Source: UBA11710 sp049287025
GTDB lineage: Bacteria > Patescibacteriota > Patescibacteriia > Magasanikbacterales > UBA922
DNA length: 64,000 nt
Assembly (NCBI GenBank): GCA_049287025.1
Contig: JBAQFA010000009.1
Coordinates: forward strand, 62,001-126,000
Direction: 5' to 3'
Shown: positions 62,624 through 64,000 of the stretch, piece after piece
How positions within the stretch are numbered: the first letter of the stretch is position 1
How the letters are laid out: the number at the start of each line of letters is the position of its first letter
Program-made: the position numbers and the translations under genes
The notes under the pieces: generated by a model
What the model was told of the DNA's origin: nothing
The model's input: the letters and a program-made list of their open reading frames with translations, nothing else
Database searches by the model: none

Positions 62624-64000
62624 ATGAAAAATGATTCAATAATTATCAAGAACGCCAAGGTTCATAATTTGAAAGGCGTTTCTCTAGAAATACCAAAAAA
62701 TAAATTAACAGTGATTACAGGACTTTCCGGCTCAGGGAAGTCCTCTTTGGCATTTGATACTATCTATGCCGAAGGCCAAAGGCGTTATGCCGAGAGTTTA
62801 TCATCTTATGCTCGGCAATTTATGGATGTGCAAGACAGACCAAATGTGGATGAAATAAGGGGTTTATCGCCGACAATAGCGATTGATCAAAAAAGTGTTT
62901 CCCAAAATCCCCGTTCCACTGTGGGAACAGTGACTGAAATTTATGATCATTTACGTCTTCTTTTTTCTCGCATGGGTGTACAGTATTGTCCAGATTGCAA
63001 TTTACCAGTAAAAAGTTTTTCCATTGGAGAAATTTCTGAAGCAGTAAGAAGTTTGGCCCGTAAGAGTTCGGAATTAATTATTTTGGCTCCAGTCGTAAAA
63101 GGTAAAACTGTCAAAGCCAAAGATTTGCTGTCTCACTTGGAACAAACTGGTTATGAAAGTGTGCGTTTGAATGGTATAATTATGAAAATGTTGGAATTGG
63201 CCAAATATAAATTTGATGTGGAAAAAAATTATACTGTAGAATTATTAATTGGAAAAATAACTGATATTAAAAAACAAGATGTGGTGGTATTGGTTGATAA
63301 AGCAATTGATTTGTCAAATGGTGAGATCGTGGTTTTGGATGAAGATAGTGGGGAAGAATATTATTATTCTACAGAGCCGGTTTGTCGAGGGTGTAATCGC
63401 CAGTTTAATCCAGTCGAGCCACGGAGTTTTAGTTTTAATAGTCCATATGGTGCTTGTCCCCGTTGTACTGGTTTAGGTCGGACATTAGACGTTGATCCAG
63501 AATTAGTTATTCCTAATCCTCGCCTGACTTTGGCCGAAGGTGCGATTCAACCCTGGACGAGAATTGTGGGTAATCAAACTTTTTATCAAAAATTATTAGT
63601 AGAAGTGGCCAAGACCCAGGGTTTTTCGATTGATACTCCTGTTAAAGATTTGCCAAAAGAAGTAATGGATATTTTATTTTTTGGGACCGATGGTACAGTT
63701 TATACTGTTGATAATAAAAAAATTAATTTTGAAGGCATAGTGCCCAATCTTACCCAGCGTCATGCTGAGACAGATTCTGATTACATTAGAAAAGAAATTG
63801 AACAGTACATGAAAGAAAAAGTTTGTCCGTCTTGTAATGGAAAAAGATTAAAAAATGAATCTTTGTTTGTAAAGGTTGGTGATCATTCTATTGCCGACAT
63901 GGTGGAGATGAGTGTAGAAGAGGCTGGTGAATTTTTTAAAGAATTGCAAAATGTTAAAAGTAAAATGCAAAGTCAGTTTTCTAAGACGGATTTGCTGATT
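62624..64000 (+). CDS. uvrA: UvrABC system protein A, partial at right edge
   Basis: The open frame starts at ATG 62624, eight bases after the previous stop, and runs off the window after 459 codons. The N-terminus IIIKNAKVHNLKGVSLEIPKN and Walker A GLSGSGKSS (33-41) with AFDTIYAEGQRRYAESLSSYARQFM are diagnostic. A zinc-finger region has CPDC near residue 125 and CRGC and CPRC later, followed by YGACPRCTGLG. UvrA recognises DNA damage in nucleotide excision repair. The frame appears intact as far as visible. Confidence 0.97.
   Translation, partial: MKNDSIIIKNAKVHNLKGVSLEIPKNKLTVITGLSGSGKSSLAFDTIYAEGQRRYAESLSSYARQFMDVQDRPNVDEIRGLSPTIAIDQKSVSQNPRSTVGTVTEIYDHLRLLFSRMGVQYCPDCNLPVKSFSIGEISEAVRSLARKSSELIILAPVVKGKTVKAKDLLSHLEQTGYESVRLNGIIMKMLELAKYKFDVEKNYTVELLIGKITDIKKQDVVVLVDKAIDLSNGEIVVLDEDSGEEYYYSTEPVCRGCNRQFNPVEPRSFSFNSPYGACPRCTGLGRTLDVDPELVIPNPRLTLAEGAIQPWTRIVGNQTFYQKLLVEVAKTQGFSIDTPVKDLPKEVMDILFFGTDGTVYTVDNKKINFEGIVPNLTQRHAETDSDYIRKEIEQYMKEKVCPSCNGKRLKNESLFVKVGDHSIADMVEMSVEEAGEFFKELQNVKSKMQSQFSKTDLLI

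Overview
This AT-rich window (roughly one third GC by eye) looks like the chromosome of a candidate-phyla-radiation / Patescibacteria organism, most like a Parcubacteria-type lineage. The basis is the gene set: lamin-tail-domain surface proteins, two TrmB-like regulators, a pilin-like secretion protein with a large Cys-rich domain, a class II ribonucleotide reductase with cobalamin adenosyltransferase, EF-P with EpmA, and many small membrane proteins of unknown function. Most tRNAs lack an encoded CCA, and most genes lack a Shine-Dalgarno sequence. TGA is used as an ordinary stop. I see no rRNA and no CRISPR array. uvrA runs off the right edge.

Layout. 1-10.3 kb: membrane protein and lipoprotein pair, rpsT, holA and polA, tRNA-Cys, a 3D-domain wall enzyme, and a class A PBP. 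10.3-11.6 kb: a short GC-richer locus of two small orphan genes (cassette locus 1). 11.6-18.2 kb: TrmB regulator, a 1,186-residue lamin-tail/PKD/OB surface protein, and a Kef-type antiporter. 18.2-23.24 kb: an accessory island with a large serine recombinase ending inside tRNA-Pro; it holds small unknown proteins, a TIGR04255-like protein and a riboswitch-like RNA. 23.2-24.5 kb: tRNA-Pro, -Phe, -Ala, MgtC, and an intact tRNA-Gly beside two broken copies. 24.5-34.1 kb: a b5-like/Ig surface protein, a DEAD-box helicase with an attenuator-like leader, SppA, a run of unknown membrane proteins, and an ATP-grasp enzyme. 34.2-40.2 kb: tRNA-Gly and tRNA-fMet, epmA-efp, PH-domain and DUF1294 proteins, ruvB, TrmB, and DUF559. 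40.3-41.9 kb: cassette locus 2, with three small membrane-protein genes separated by repeated structured units and followed by a Fic protein. 42.9-51.9 kb: a GT-C-like membrane protein, a secreted Cys-rich protein, NrdR-type boxes before class II nrdJ, a 225-bp MITE-like element, and a cobalamin adenosyltransferase. 52-64 kb: ABC exporter, tRNA-Leu, a CDP-alcohol phosphotransferase operon, AI-2E family protein, rpsB-tsf, a pseudouridine synthase, DsbA-like protein, pilin-like protein and uvrA.

The most unusual signal is the pair of cassette loci (10.5-11.55 kb and 40.36-41.85 kb). Each has a sigma70-type promoter, a leader, a strong Shine-Dalgarno and a small orphan gene. Then comes an intergenic unit holding a conserved inverted repeat (CCATCTT...AAGATGG) plus a second copy of the leader and Shine-Dalgarno before the next gene. 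The two loci share the inverted repeat but not the leader or the proteins. Strong ribosome sites and higher GC set them apart from their neighbours. Other strong signals are a switch-like RNA at 20.75-20.89 kb, the 225-bp element with 21/23 matching terminal inverted repeats and a 5-bp flanking duplication, a tRNA-Gly copy broken by palindromic inserts, an in-frame palindrome in nrdJ, and palindromic repeats flanking a DUF559 gene.

Functional links: nrdJ needs adenosylcobalamin, which the PduO-type enzyme 1.2 kb downstream can make from salvaged cobalamin. EpmA modifies the EF-P encoded next to it. HolA, PolA, RuvB and UvrA cover replication and repair. The PBP, the 3D-domain protein, SppA and the surface proteins are part of the envelope.
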